A DNA stretch of 64,000 nt, taken from positions 62,001 to 126,000 of the forward strand of contig CAVWLJ010000002.1 in the NCBI GenBank assembly GCA_963755755.1. The letters run 5' to 3'. The notes under the pieces are model-generated. The model was not told the origin of the DNA and did not search any database. It saw nothing but the letters and a program-made list of their open reading frames with translations. Source of the DNA: DATKNA01 sp963755755 (GTDB lineage: Bacteria; Actinomycetota; Actinomycetes; Actinomycetales; Kineosporiaceae). The position numbers were made by a program, and so were the translations under genes. This document shows, one piece after another, positions 1-9,653 of the stretch. Numbering within the stretch: the first letter of the stretch is position 1; every line of letters begins with the position of its first letter.

Positions 1-204
1 GGCTGGCAGGTCCGCTGGGTCCGCACGGTGATCGAGGTCTCCGTCGTCGCCGTCGGGTGGGTGCTCGGCGGGGCCTTCGGTATCGGCACCATCCTGTACG
101 CCGCCGCGGTCGGTCCGCTGGTCCACCCGCTGCTGCCGCTGCTGCGCGTTCCGGAGCCCCCCGCGCAGACGCCGGTCGCCGAGCCGGTCGAGATGGGCGC
201 ATAG
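1..204 (+). CDS. YczE/YitT-like membrane protein, C-terminal fragment
   Basis: Only the last 67 codons are inside the window; the stop is TAG at 202-204. The visible part has a hydrophobic segment ending in a Gly-rich GIGTILYAAAVGPLVHPLL stretch and a short proline-rich, acidic tail. The G-x-G-T-x-x-x-A-x-x-x-G-P pattern resembles the end of the YczE/YyaS/YitT family of integral membrane proteins, whose function is unknown. The assignment rests on a short fragment, so the family is likely but not secure. It ends 27 bases before hypF on the same strand. Confidence 0.5.
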   Translation, partial: GWQVRWVRTVIEVSVVAVGWVLGGAFGIGTILYAAAVGPLVHPLLPLLRVPEPPAQTPVAEPVEMGA

Positions 205-231
205 CGCGGGAGCAGTTGGCACTCTGTAGAT

Positions 232-2569
232 ATGCAGAGCGTCACCGTCGAACGACGCAGAGTCCGTGTTCGCGGTCGGGTCCACGGCGTCGGCTTCCGG
301 CCGTTCGTCTACGGGCTCGCCGTCGAACTCGGACTCTCCGGCTGGGTGCTCCGGGACGCCGCCGGCGTCGTCGCCGACGCCCAGGGGCCGGCGGCGGCGC
401 TCGACGCCTTCGTCCGCCGGGTCGTCACCGACGCACCGGCGACCGCGGCCGTGGACGCCGTCAGCGTCGCGTCGCTCGATCCGGTGCCGCGGCACCGGGT
501 TCACGATCGCGGACGAGGAGAGCGCCTCCGCTCCACCCGCCCCCGACCTCGCCCCCTGCGACGCGTGCCTCGCCGAGCTCACCGACCCCGGCGACCGCCG
601 GTACGGGCACCCGTTCGTCGCCTGCAGCGCCTGCGGTCCCCGGTTCTCGTTCGGCCCGCCGCCCGAACCGTGCGCCGCCTGCCGCGCCGAGCGGGACGAC
701 CCCGACGGACGCCGGTACCGCGCGCCCTGGATCACCTGCGACGCCTGCGGGCCCGCGGTGGAACTCGTCGGCGCCGACGGAACGGCCTCGGCGTCCGGTG
801 CGCAGGCCGTCGCCCGCGCCCGCGAGCTCGTCGCCGAGGGAGAGGTCGTCGCGGTCAAGGGCGTCGGCGGGTACCAGCTCGTCTGCGACGCGACCGATCC
901 GGACGCCGTCGGCCGGCTCCGGGAGCGGCGTCAGCGGGGCGACGCGCCGTTCCCGGTGCTCGTGCCGGACCTCGACGCCGCCCGCGAGATCGCCGAGATC
1001 GGGATCGCCGAGGCCGACCTGCTCGCCTCGCCCCGCCGGCCGGTCGTGCTCCTGCGACCCCGCGAGGGCAGCGCGCTCGCGTCGCTCGTCGCGCCCGGCG
1101 CCGGCCGGATCGGCGTCCTGCTCCCGCCGTCGCCGCTGCACGTCCTGCTCCTCGGGCGCGCCGGCGATCCCCCCGGCCCGCGGGCCCTCGTCCTGGCCGG
1201 CGCCGCCCTCGGCGGCGCGGCGGTGGTGACGGACGACGAGGACGCCCTCCGCCGGCTCTCCGGGATCGCCGACGCCTGGCTGCGCCACGACCACCCGATC
1301 GCGGTCCCCTGCGAGGACTCGGTGGTCGAGGTCGTCGACGGCGAACCGTTGCCGGTGCGGCGCTCGCGCGGCGAGGCCCCGCTGCCGATCGCGCTGCCCT
1401 TCGACGTCGACCCCGTCGTCGCCGCCGGCGGCGACGTCCGCAACGCCTTCTGCGTCGCGCAGGGCCACCAGGCCTGGCTCTCCGCCCACGTCGGCGACAT
1501 GGACGACATCGCCACCCAGCGCGCGTTCGCCCGCGCCGTCGACCACCTCCAGGAGCTCGTCCGGGTCGAGCCGCGCCGCCTCGTGGTCGACCGGCACCCG
1601 CTGTACCGCAGCGCGCGCGGCGCGCAGGAGGCCGCGGACGAGGGCGGCATGAGCCTCGCGCGCGTGCAGCACCACCACGCCCACATCGCCGCCGTCATGG
1701 CCGAGAACGGCCACGACGGCCGCGTCCCCGTCGTCGGCATCGCCTTCGACGAGGCCGGGCACGGCGACGACACCGCGGTCTGGGGCGGGGAGGTGATCGT
1801 CACCGACTACGACGACTACGAGCGCCTCGCGCACCTGGCCTACGCCCCGCTCGCGGGCGGCGACGCGACGGTCCGCCGGCCCTACCGGATGGCCCTCGCG
1901 CACCTGCACGCCGCCGGCGTCCCCTGGACCGAGGACCTGCCCTGCGTCGGCGTCGCGCCGGTGGGGGAGCGGTCCGTGCTCTCCCACCAGCTGTCCACCG
2001 GGCTGGCGTGCGTCCCGACGTCGAGCATGGGCCGGCTCGTCGACGCCGTCGCCTCGCTCGCCGGCGTGTGCCACGTCGCCGGCTACGCCGGGCAGGCGGC
2101 GACCGAGCTCCAGGCCCTCGCCGAGCAGGCGTTCCGGCAGGGGGCGGACGCCGAGCCCGGCGCCTACCCGCTGCCCCTGGTCGCACCGGCGAGCGGGTCC
2201 GGACCGCTCGAGTGGGACGTCGCGACGCTCGTCCGCGCCGTCGTCGCCGACGTCCGGGCGCGGGTCCCCGCGCCGGTGGTGGCGCTCCGGTTCCACCGGG
2301 GGATCGCGGCCGCCGCCGTCCGCGTCGCGCTGCACGCCCGCGCCCGGTACGGGCTGGACGTCGTCGCGCTCTCGGGCAGCGTCTTCGGCGACGCCCTGCT
2401 GCTGTCGCTGACGACGCGGGGGCTGCGCGAGGCGGGGCTGCGCGTGCTGCGCCACCGTCGGGTGCCGCCGAACGACGGCGGTCTCGCGCTCGGCCAGGTG
2501 GCGGTCGGCGCCCTCCGGCGGCAGGCCGCCGTCCGGCTGGACGAACTCGTGAGCCCGCGCGGCGCCTGA
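232..2569 (+). CDS. hypF: Carbamoyltransferase HypF (one frame break)
   Basis: HypF makes the carbamoyl-derived cyanide ligand for the NiFe centre of hydrogenases, from carbamoyl phosphate and ATP, and passes it to HypE. The order is an N-terminal acylphosphatase domain (VRGRVHGVGFRPFVYGLA), two zinc-finger motifs (CDAC...CSAC and CAAC...CDAC), a YrdC-like domain and a C-terminal Kae1-like domain with an HHHAH metal motif. The combined length of about 778 residues fits the family. The reading frame changes near 487-491: residues 1-85 are in one frame and the zinc fingers onward in the next, as if one base were extra. No Shine-Dalgarno sequence is obvious before the ATG. No other hyp or hydrogenase gene lies in the window, so its partners must be elsewhere. 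Confidence 0.93.
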
Positions 2570-2610
2570 CCCCCGGGATCTGCTTGCTCGCGGGCGTACC
2601 GTTGTGGGCC

Positions 2611-3910
2611 GTGACCTCAACACCTTCCGACGAGCGGCCTCCCGCCGATCCGGCCGTCAGCGACCTCGACGAGCACGCCGGTGTCGGCGCGGGCGCCCCC
2701 CGCGAGTGGCGGCGCCGCGGCTTCTCGACCCGCGCCATCCACGCCGGGTCGGACCCCACGCCGGCCAGCGGCGCGGTGATCACGCCGATCTACGCGACGA
2801 CGACGTACAAGCAGGACGGCGTCGGCGGGCTGCGCACCGGTCTCGGCGCCGGCTACGAGTACAGCCGCAGCGCCAACCCGACCCGCACCGCGTTCGAGGA
2901 GTGCCTCGCCGCGCTCGAAGGGCCCGCCGCTCGCGCCTTCGCCTTCGCCTCGGGCCTCGGCGCCGAGGACGTCGTGCTGCGCTCCGTGCTCCGCCCCGGC
3001 GACCACATCGTCGTGCCCGACGACGCGTACGGCGGCTCCTACCGGCTCATCGCGCGCGTCGCCGGCCCGTGGGGCGTCGACCACACCGAGGTCCACCTGG
3101 CCGACCTCGACGCCGTGCGCGCCGCGATCCGGCCCGGGCAGACGAAGGCCATCTGGGTCGAGACGCCGACCAACCCGATGCTCGCCATCGCCGACATCAG
3201 CGAGCTCGCGCACCTGGCGCACGCCGCCGGCGCGCTGCTCGTCGTCGACAACACGTTCGCCTCGCCCTACCTGCAGAACCCGCTCGCGCTCGGTGCCGAC
3301 ATCGTCGTGCACTCGACGACCAAGTACGTCGGCGGGCACTCGGACGTCGTCGGCGGCGCGCTGGTCGTCGCCCCGGACGTCGAGGCGCCGTGGATGGACG
3401 GCATCGGCAACGTCGGCGCCGGGGTGGTCGACCGGATCGCCTTCCACCAGAACGCCATGGGCGTCGTGCCCTCCCCGTTCGACGCCTTCCTCACGCACCG
3501 CGGGCTCAAGACGCTCGTCGGTCCGGATGGAGCGGCACTGCGACAACGCCGAGCGCGTCGCCGAGTTCCTCGTCGGTCACCCGCGGGTCCGCCAGGTCTT
3601 CTACCCGGGCCTGCCCGACCACCCGGGCCACGACGTCGCCCAGAAGCAGATGCGCCGGTTCGGCGGCATGGTGAGCTTCCGCGTCGTCGGCGGCGAGGAG
3701 GACGCGCTCAACGTGTGCAAGCGCACGGAGGTGTTCATCCTCGCCGAGTCGCTGGGCGGCGTGGAGAGCCTCATCGAGCACCCCGGCCGGATGACGCACG
3801 CCTCCGTCGCCGGCTCGCCGCTCGAGGTGCCGGCCGACCTGATCCGGCTCAGCGTCGGCATCGAGGACGCCGACGACCTGATCGCCGACCTCGACCGGGC
3901 GCTCGCCTGA
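2611..3910 (+). CDS. metB: Cystathionine gamma-synthase/gamma-lyase (one frame break)
   Basis: A PLP enzyme of the Cys/Met metabolism family, which joins O-acylhomoserine with cysteine or cleaves cystathionine. The PLP-lysine region reads DIVVHSTTKYVGGHSDVVGG and the conserved DNTFASPYLQNP precedes it; SRSANPTR and ETPTNP are also present. Start is GTG 2611. The first ~40 residues are a disordered extension before RGFSTRAIHAG, where the family fold begins. The frame changes at about 3519-3524 (extra base), after HRGLKTL and before RMERHCDNA. After joining, the length is about 432 residues, slightly long because of the N-terminal extension. Its stop overlaps the possible start of the next gene. 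Synthase and lyase activities cannot be separated from sequence alone. Confidence 0.9.
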
Positions 3911-5207
3911 GCGTTCTGCTCTGCGTCGACGTCGGGTCGACGTTCACCAAGGCGGTGCTCGTCGACGTCCCGCGGGCCGGCTGCTCGCCACCGCGGCGAC
4001 GCCGACCACGCTGTCGGAGGTGCTGCACGGCCTCGACGCGGTCCGGGCGGACGCCGAGCGGTCCGCCGGCGTGCGGGCCGACGACGTGCTGGCCTGCTCC
4101 AGCGCGGGCGGCGGGCTGCGGATCGCCGTCGTCGGCTACGAGCGGCTCGTCACCGCCGAGGCGGGGCGCCGCGTCGCGCTCTCCGCGGGCGGCCGCGTCG
4201 TGCACGTTCCGCCGGGCCGCTCGACGCGGCCGGGATCGGCGCGCTCCGGGCGGCGCGGCCCGACGTCGTGCTGCTCGTCGGCGGCACCGACGGCGGGGAC
4301 GCCGAGGTGCTGCTCGCCAACGCCCGCCGGCTCGCCGCCGCACGGGTCCGGACGCCGGTCGTCGTCGCCGGCAACGGCGAGGCGGCGCCCGACGCGGTCG
4401 CGGCAGCTCGAGCGCACCGGCCGTCGCGTGGTCCTCGCGCCGAACGTGCTGCCGCGGATCGGGGTGCTCGAGCCGCTCGGCGCGCGGTCGGCGATCCGCG
4501 AGCTGTTCCTCGAGCACGTCATCGGCGGCAAGGGGCTCTCCCGCGGCCGGCGCTTCGCCCGGCTCGTGCGCGCGCCGACGCCGGACGCCGTGCTCACCGG
4601 CGTCGAGGTGCTCGCCGAGGTCGCGGGCGACGTGCTGGTCGTCGACGTCGGCGGCGCCACCACCGACGTCTACTCGGTGCTGACGACGCCGGCGTCCGGC
4701 GCGGTCGCCGGCGACGCCACCGCCGTCCGGACCGTGGAGGGCGACCTCGGGATGCGCTGGAGCGCGCGCGGGGTGGTCGCGGCCGCGATCGCGGAGCGGC
4801 TGCTGCCGCCCGACGACCCGCTGGCGGCCTACGCCGCGGCCGTCGCCGAGGAACCCGGTCGGCTGCCCGACGGCGCCGCCGAGGTCGAGTGCGATCTGCG
4901 GCTCGCCGAGCTCGCCGTCACCGTCGCGCTGCGCCGGCACGGCCGGGCGCCGACGCCCTCGGCGCCGCCCCGCCCGCTGCGCGACGTCCGGCTCGTCGTC
5001 GGCAGCGGCGGCGTCCTGCGCCACGCCGGCGACGCGGGCCGGCGACGGGTGCTCGCCCCGGCCACGAGCGACCACGCGGGTGGCTGGCGGGTGCCCGAAC
5101 GGGCGCGGACGACGGTGGACGGGCGGTACGTCCTGTTCGCCGCCGGACTGCTCGCGGGAACCGGCCGGCGCGAGGCGGCGCGCGCCCTCGCCGAAGTGAC
5201 ACGATGA
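3907..5207 (+). CDS. GlmL/MutL-type ASKHA ATPase (three frame breaks)
   Basis: The protein begins LLCVDVGSTFTKAVLVDV, the phosphate-1 motif of the actin/Hsp70/sugar-kinase ATPase fold, and later has LVVDVGGATTDVYSV. This pattern matches the GlmL/MutL family found beside B12-dependent aminomutases, proposed to act as a chaperone or reactivase. It is unrelated to mismatch-repair MutL. Frame changes fall near 3970 (base missing), 4213 and 4402; between the last two, LLVGGTDGGDAEVLLANA sits in another frame. No ATG or GTG lies at the natural start: CTG 3907 overlaps the metB TGA, so the true start is unclear or damaged. No aminomutase gene is nearby. The three breaks make this the most heavily interrupted enzyme in the first 10 kb. 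Confidence 0.7.
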
Positions 5208-5211
5208 CGCC

Positions 5212-6464
5212 ATGTCCGCTGATCTCGGTTCGCCCGGTCTCGGCGCCGGCCCGCTGCCGGTGACGATCGCCGACATCGAGGCCGCCCGGGAGCTGCTGGC
5301 GCCCGTGGTGCGGCGGACACCGGTGGAGCCGAACCGGGCGCTGGCCGAGCGGGTGGGCGGCCCGGTGTTCCTCAAGTGCGAGAACCTGCAGCGCGCCGGC
5401 TCGTTCAAGATCCGCGGCGCGTACACCCGGATCGTCCCGGCTCACCGACGCCGAGCGGGCGCAGGGCGTGGTGGCCGCCAGCGCCGGCAACCACGCGCAG
5501 GGCGTGGCCCTCGCCGGGCAGATGCTCGGCATCCCGGTGCGCGTGTACATGCCGTCGAACGCGCCGCTGCCGAAGGTGCAGGCGACGCGGGCCTACGGCG
5601 CCGTTGGTCGAGTTCGTCGACGGCGGCGTCGACGTGTGCCTCGTGCACGCCCGGGCCTGGGCGGAGTCGAGCGGGGCGATCCTCATCCACCCGTTCGACC
5701 ACCCCGACATCGTCGCGGGGCAGGGCACGGTCGGCCTGGAGATCCTCGAGCAGTGCCCGGACGTCGCCACCGTGCTGGTCTGCACCGGCGGCGGCGGGCT
5801 GCTCGCGGGCATCGCGGCCGCGGTGCGCGCCCGGCGCCCCGACGTGGCCGTCATCGGCGTCCAGGCCGAGGGTGCCGCCGCCTACCCGCCGTCGCTGTCC
5901 GTCGGTCATCCGCTCGCGCTGGCGACGATGACGACGATGGCGGACGGGATCGCCGTGGGCCGGCCCGGCGACGTGCCCTTCGCGCTCGTCCAGGCCCTGG
6001 TCGACGGCGTCGTCACGGTCAGCGAGGAGCTCATCTCCCGGGCCCTGCTGTTCCTGCTCGAGCGCGCCAAGCTCGTCGTCGAGCCCGCCGGTGCGGCCGG
6101 CGTCGCCGCCATCCTCGACAGCGAGATCGCCGCCCAGCTCCGGCCGCCCGTCGTGGCCGTGCTCTCCGGCGGCAACATCGACCCGCTGCTCATGATGCGG
6201 GTCATCCGGCACGGCATGGCCGCGGCCGGGCGCTACCTCCAGGTGCGGCTGCGGGCCCCGGACCGGCCGGGCAGCCTCGCGACCCTGCTCGGCGTGCTCG
6301 CCGAGGCCGAGGCGAACGTCCTCGAGGTGGAGCACGTGCGCACCGGGGTGCGGCTCTCCGTCGACGAGGTCGAGATCGCGCTGCGGCTCGAGACCCGTGG
6401 GCCCGACCACTGCCGCGCGGTGCTCGCGGCGCTGCGCTCCGCGGGCTTCCCGCTGCAGGTCTGA
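5212..6464 (+). CDS. ilvA: Threonine ammonia-lyase with ACT domain (two frame breaks)
   Basis: A PLP enzyme that deaminates threonine to 2-oxobutanoate, the first step of isoleucine synthesis, or threonine catabolism in TdcB-like forms. The PLP-lysine motif GSFKIRGAY is near residue 65, the AGNHAQGVA loop follows, and the Gly-rich phosphate loop is CTGGGGLLAG. Residues ~335-416 form an ACT domain (YLQVRLRAPDRPGSLATLLG). Total length of about 416 residues matches actinobacterial catabolic-type enzymes with one ACT domain. Frame changes at ~5437 (extra C in a CCC run) and ~5603 are both single extra bases. The gene starts four bases after the GlmL-like gene, so co-transcription is likely. Confidence 0.92.
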
Positions 6465-6588
6465 GCCGGCTCCCGCTCGAGCGCGTGTGTCGGTGGCGGG
6501 CCCTAGCGTCGCCGATGAGTCTCCCGACGGTCCGGCGTCTGCCTTGTCAGATGAGCACCGCCGCCTCGCGGCTCAACTTCTTCGTCTG

Positions 6589-6610
6589 ACTCTTTACCGA
6601 GTAGAAGAGT
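6589..6610. promoter_or_regulatory. Inverted repeat upstream of the ABC exporter
   Basis: ACTCTT at 6589-6594 and AAGAGT at 6605-6610 are perfect 6-base inverted arms around a 10-base centre, in a locally AT-richer stretch 60-80 bases before the exporter. DrrAB-type exporters are often controlled by TetR or PadR repressors that bind such dyads. No regulator gene is adjacent, so the function is inferred. The rest of 6465-6669 shows no ORF with gene-like codon use. Confidence 0.3.
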
Positions 6611-6669
6611 TGATGTTGTGATCGTAAAACAGGTGCTCGCGGAGGAGTGATCTGGAAGGGTGAACCGGT

Positions 6670-7668
6670 GTGACTGACGCAGTGATCGCCGAGGGTCTGG
6701 TCAAGACCTACGGCTCCATCCGAGCCCTGGACGGGCTCGATCTCGCGGTTCCCGAGGGCAGCGTGCTCGCCCTCCTGGGGCCGAACGGCGCGGGCAAGAC
6801 GACGGCCGTGCGCGTGCTGACCACGCTCCTGCAGCCGGACGCCGGCCGCGCGGAGGTCGCCGGCATCGACGTCCTGCGGCGGCCGCGCGACGTCCGTGCC
6901 GTCATCGGGCTCTCCGGCCAGTACGCGGCGGTGGACGAGTACCTCACCGGCTACGAGAACCTCGACATGATCGGCCGGCTCTACCACCTCGGCCGCTCGA
7001 CGGCGCGGCAGCGGGCCCGGGAGCTCCTGGCGCAGTTCCGCCTGGATGACGCCGCCGACCGGCCGGTGAAGACCTACTCCGGCGGGATGCGGCGGCGGCT
7101 CGACCTCGCCGGCGCACTCGTCGCCCGACCACAGGTGCTCTTCCTCGACGAGCCCACGACCGGCCTCGACCCGCGCAGCCGCACGGAGATGTGGGCGATG
7201 CTCGCCGATCTCGTGGCCGCCGGGGCCACGGTGCTGCTCACCACGCAGTACCTCGAGGAGGCCGACCGCCTGGCCGACAGCATCGTCGTCATCGACCACG
7301 GCAAGGTCATCGCCCGCGGCACCGCCGACGAGCTGAAGGACCAGGTCGGCGGCGAGGTCGTCGAGGTCGTGGTCGCCGAGACCGGGCGCATCCCGGACGC
7401 GGTGCGCGTGCTGGTGGACCTGGCCGGAGGCACGCCGACCGTCGACGACCACACCCGCAAGATCGCGGTGACGGTCCGGGACGGCCGGCCGGCCGCCGAG
7501 ATCCTCATCGCGTCGCTGCGCGAGCTGGACGCCGAGGGCGTCGTCGTCCGCGACGTCGCCGTCCGCCGCCCCACCCTGGACGACGTGTTCCTCACCCTGA
7601 CCGGTCACGCCGCGGAGGAGTCCGAGTCCGCCGGCGAGACCGACCTCGAGCCGGCAGGTGCCCGATGA
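6670..7668 (+). CDS. DrrA-type ABC transporter ATP-binding protein
   Basis: The ATPase subunit of an ABC-2 type exporter of the daunorubicin-resistance (DrrA) family, expected to form a complex with the next gene at the inner membrane and export hydrophobic compounds. It has Walker A (GPNGAGKTTAVRVL, ~residue 37), the Q-loop, the signature YSGGMRRRLDLAGAL, Walker B (VLFLDEPTTGLD) and the switch histidine region. Residues ~225-310 form the C-terminal DUF4162-like extension common in DrrA. The 332-residue length is typical. Start is GTG 6670 with GAAGGG at 6655-6660. The ATG of the permease overlaps the stop (ATGA). The substrate cannot be told from sequence. Confidence 0.93.
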   Translation: MTDAVIAEGLVKTYGSIRALDGLDLAVPEGSVLALLGPNGAGKTTAVRVLTTLLQPDAGRAEVAGIDVLRRPRDVRAVIGLSGQYAAVDEYLTGYENLDMIGRLYHLGRSTARQRARELLAQFRLDDAADRPVKTYSGGMRRRLDLAGALVARPQVLFLDEPTTGLDPRSRTEMWAMLADLVAAGATVLLTTQYLEEADRLADSIVVIDHGKVIARGTADELKDQVGGEVVEVVVAETGRIPDAVRVLVDLAGGTPTVDDHTRKIAVTVRDGRPAAEILIASLRELDAEGVVVRDVAVRRPTLDDVFLTLTGHAAEESESAGETDLEPAGAR

Positions 7669-8468
7669 GCGTGCTGACCCAGTCCCTCGGCGACGGCGCG
7701 GTCGTCGCCAAGCGCAACCTCATCAAGGTCAAGCGGGTGCCCGACCTGCTGGTCTTCTCGACCCTGTCGCCGATCATGTTCGTGCTGCTCTTCGCGTTCG
7801 TGTTCGGCAGCGCGATCCCGATCAACGGCGTGAACTACCGCGAGTTCCTGATGGCCGGGATCTTCGCCCAGACCGTGGTCTTCGGGTCGACCATCACCGG
7901 CTCGAGCCTGGCCGAGGACCTGCAGAAGGGGGTCATCGACCGGTTCCGGTCGCTGCCGATGTCCCGCAGCGCCGTCCTGGTCGGGCGGACCTCGGCGGAC
8001 GTCGTCAACAACGTCATCGTGCTCGTCGTCATGTCGATCACCGGTCTCATCGTCGGCTGGCGCATCCGCGGGTCGTTCTTCGAGGCGGTCGCCGCCTACC
8101 TGCTGCTCCTGCTGTTCGCCTACGCGATCTCGTGGGTGATGGCCGTGGTGGGGCTCGTGGTCCGGACGCCGGAGGTCGTGAACAACGCCAGCTTCATCGT
8201 GATCTTCCCGCTGACGTTCATCGCGAACACGTTCGTGCCGATCGACAACTTCCCGACCGTGCTCAAGTGGATCGCGGAGTGGAACCCGGTGTCCTCGGTC
8301 ACCCTCGCGGCGCGCCAGCTCTTCGGGAACCTCGGGGCGCATCCGGTGGGGCAGACGGCGTGGTCGCTGCAGCACCCCGCGCTCTACACGGTGCTGTGGT
8401 CGGCCGGGATCCTCGTGATCTTCGTGCCGCTGGCCGTGCGGCAGTTCAAGCAGGCCGCCAGCCGCTGA
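7665..8468 (+). CDS. DrrB-type ABC-2 permease
   Basis: The membrane subunit of the exporter, 267 residues with about six hydrophobic segments. The family motif region is FAQTVVFGSTITGSSLAEDL, followed by GVIDRFRSLPMSRSAVLVGR, typical of ABC-2 permeases of the DrrB/OleC type. It overlaps the ATPase gene by four bases, implying translational coupling and 1:1 assembly. It is followed directly by a strong terminator. Confidence 0.92.
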   Translation: MSVLTQSLGDGAVVAKRNLIKVKRVPDLLVFSTLSPIMFVLLFAFVFGSAIPINGVNYREFLMAGIFAQTVVFGSTITGSSLAEDLQKGVIDRFRSLPMSRSAVLVGRTSADVVNNVIVLVVMSITGLIVGWRIRGSFFEAVAAYLLLLLFAYAISWVMAVVGLVVRTPEVVNNASFIVIFPLTFIANTFVPIDNFPTVLKWIAEWNPVSSVTLAARQLFGNLGAHPVGQTAWSLQHPALYTVLWSAGILVIFVPLAVRQFKQAASR

Positions 8469-8478
8469 GCGAGCGCAC

Positions 8479-8519
8479 AGCACGAACGGCCGGCCGCGTC
8501 GCGGCCGGCCGTTCGTGCT
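8479..8519. terminator. Perfect 19-bp hairpin, bidirectional terminator
   Basis: Arms at 8479-8497 and 8501-8519 are perfect reverse complements (19 bp) with a 3-base loop, between the convergent drrB-like and greA genes. There is no clear U-tract, as is usual for actinobacterial terminators. The position suits ending both transcripts. Confidence 0.85.
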
Positions 8520-8534
8520 GTCGGTCGAGCTGGT

Positions 8535-9026
8535 TCAGCCGACGAACGGCTTCGCCGAGAGGATCTTGAGACTGATCTCCTTGCCGTTGGGCGCCGTGTA
8601 CGAGGAGGAGTCCCCGACCTTGCGGCCGATGATCGCCGTGCCGAGCGGGCTCTTCTCGGAGTAGACGTCGAGGTCGGTGTCGCCGGCCACCTCACGGCTG
8701 CCCAGCAGGAAGGTCATCTTGTCCCCGAGCAGGTCGACGGCGACGACCATTCCCGGGGAGATGGTCCCGTCGGTGCTCGCGGGCGCCTTCCCGACCTTCG
8801 CGTTCTCGAGGAGCTGGCGCAGTTGGCGGATCCGCGCCTCCTGCTTGCCCTGCTCCTCCTTGGCCGCGTGGTACCCCCCGTTCTCGCGGAGATCCCCCTC
8901 CTGGCGGGCCTCTTCGATCTTGCGTGCGATCTCGGTACGGCCTTCGCCGGAGAGATGATCGAGCTCCGCCTTGAGGCGGTCGTAGGCCTCCTGGGTCAGC
9001 CAGGTGACACTGCTGGTCTCGGTCAC
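8535..9026 (-). CDS. greA: Transcription elongation factor GreA
   Basis: GreA enters the RNA polymerase secondary channel and stimulates cleavage of backtracked RNA. The 163-residue protein has the N-terminal coiled coil (residues ~8-80) with the tip region ARQEGDLRENGGYHAAKEEQ carrying the acidic D/E pair, then the C-terminal FKBP-like domain (SPLGTAIIGRKVGD). Start is ATG at 9026 on the minus strand. It is the first member of a block (greA, DUF4307, mca, small membrane protein) that matches Mycobacterium tuberculosis Rv1080c-Rv1083 in order and orientation. Confidence 0.97.
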   Translation of the reverse strand: MTETSSVTWLTQEAYDRLKAELDHLSGEGRTEIARKIEEARQEGDLRENGGYHAAKEEQGKQEARIRQLRQLLENAKVGKAPASTDGTISPGMVVAVDLLGDKMTFLLGSREVAGDTDLDVYSEKSPLGTAIIGRKVGDSSSYTAPNGKEISLKILSAKPFVG

Positions 9027-9089
9027 GTCGAGCTCCGATCACTGCCGAACTGCGTCATCGAACGAGGAAAGAACCGAGGCTATCAACGG

Positions 9090-9557
9090 TCAGCGACGGG
9101 CGCAGGCACTGACGCCGCCACCGGTCGCCGGCTGACTGGTCGGCACGGTCGCCGTGACGGTCGCCCGGCCCGAGCTACCGACCACCAGGGGGACGTCGAG
9201 CCACCCGACGACGGCGCCGCGGTCGTCGGTGGCGCGCACCGCACAGACCACCCGGCTGCCCGCCGCCGCGCGGACGGCGAACGACACCCGCACCGCAGCG
9301 GGACCGCCGGCCTCGGTCCCGGTGTCCTGCCAGCTCAGCGACGCCCCCGCGGACGTGACGGCGGCCCACACCGCCCAGGCGGCCGCGGCCACGACGAACG
9401 CCGCGAGGACCGCCACCAGGAGCCGCCGTCGCCCGGGCCGCGGCGGCCGGCGTCCGTAGCGCTGGTCGAGCCGCGCGCGGGCGTCCTCCGCCGAGGAGGA
9501 CGGGGACGAGGCCGAGCCTGCCGAGTTCCCCACGGTGGTGCCGCTCAACGTGCTCAC
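9090..9557 (-). CDS. DUF4307 membrane protein
   Basis: A 155-residue protein with a cytoplasmic Ser-rich N-terminus, the motif ARLDQRYGRRP, one transmembrane helix (residues ~45-67) and an extracytoplasmic domain of ~85 residues with beta character (SFAVRAAAGSRVVCAVRATD). This matches actinobacterial DUF4307 proteins, found between greA and mca. Function is unknown. It is divergent from mca; the ~96 bases between them must hold both promoters, but I see no clear consensus elements there. Confidence 0.88.
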   Translation of the reverse strand: MSTLSGTTVGNSAGSASSPSSSAEDARARLDQRYGRRPPRPGRRRLLVAVLAAFVVAAAAWAVWAAVTSAGASLSWQDTGTEAGGPAAVRVSFAVRAAAGSRVVCAVRATDDRGAVVGWLDVPLVVGSSGRATVTATVPTSQPATGGGVSACARR

Positions 9558-9653
9558 CTGCCTCCCCGATACCGCTCGTGCCGGTGGTTCGGGGATGATT
9601 GTCCCTCAGCACACCCCAGCCAGCTCAGCGCGCCACCCAGGAGGAGACCGCCG

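Noticed and set aside
210..231. TTGGCACTC before hypF, similar to half of a CIRCE (HrcA) element
   Set aside because: The inverted second half is missing, and hypF is not a chaperone gene.
232..4683. One continuous 1483-codon frame covering hypF start, metB and part of the GlmL-like gene
   Set aside because: It only strings together pieces of three genes through antisense-like Arg/Pro-rich filler; real proteins change frame inside it.
3907..5207. Reading the MutL-family name as DNA mismatch repair
   Set aside because: The motifs are ASKHA ATPase (GlmL type), with no GHKL ATPase or MutL C-terminal domain.
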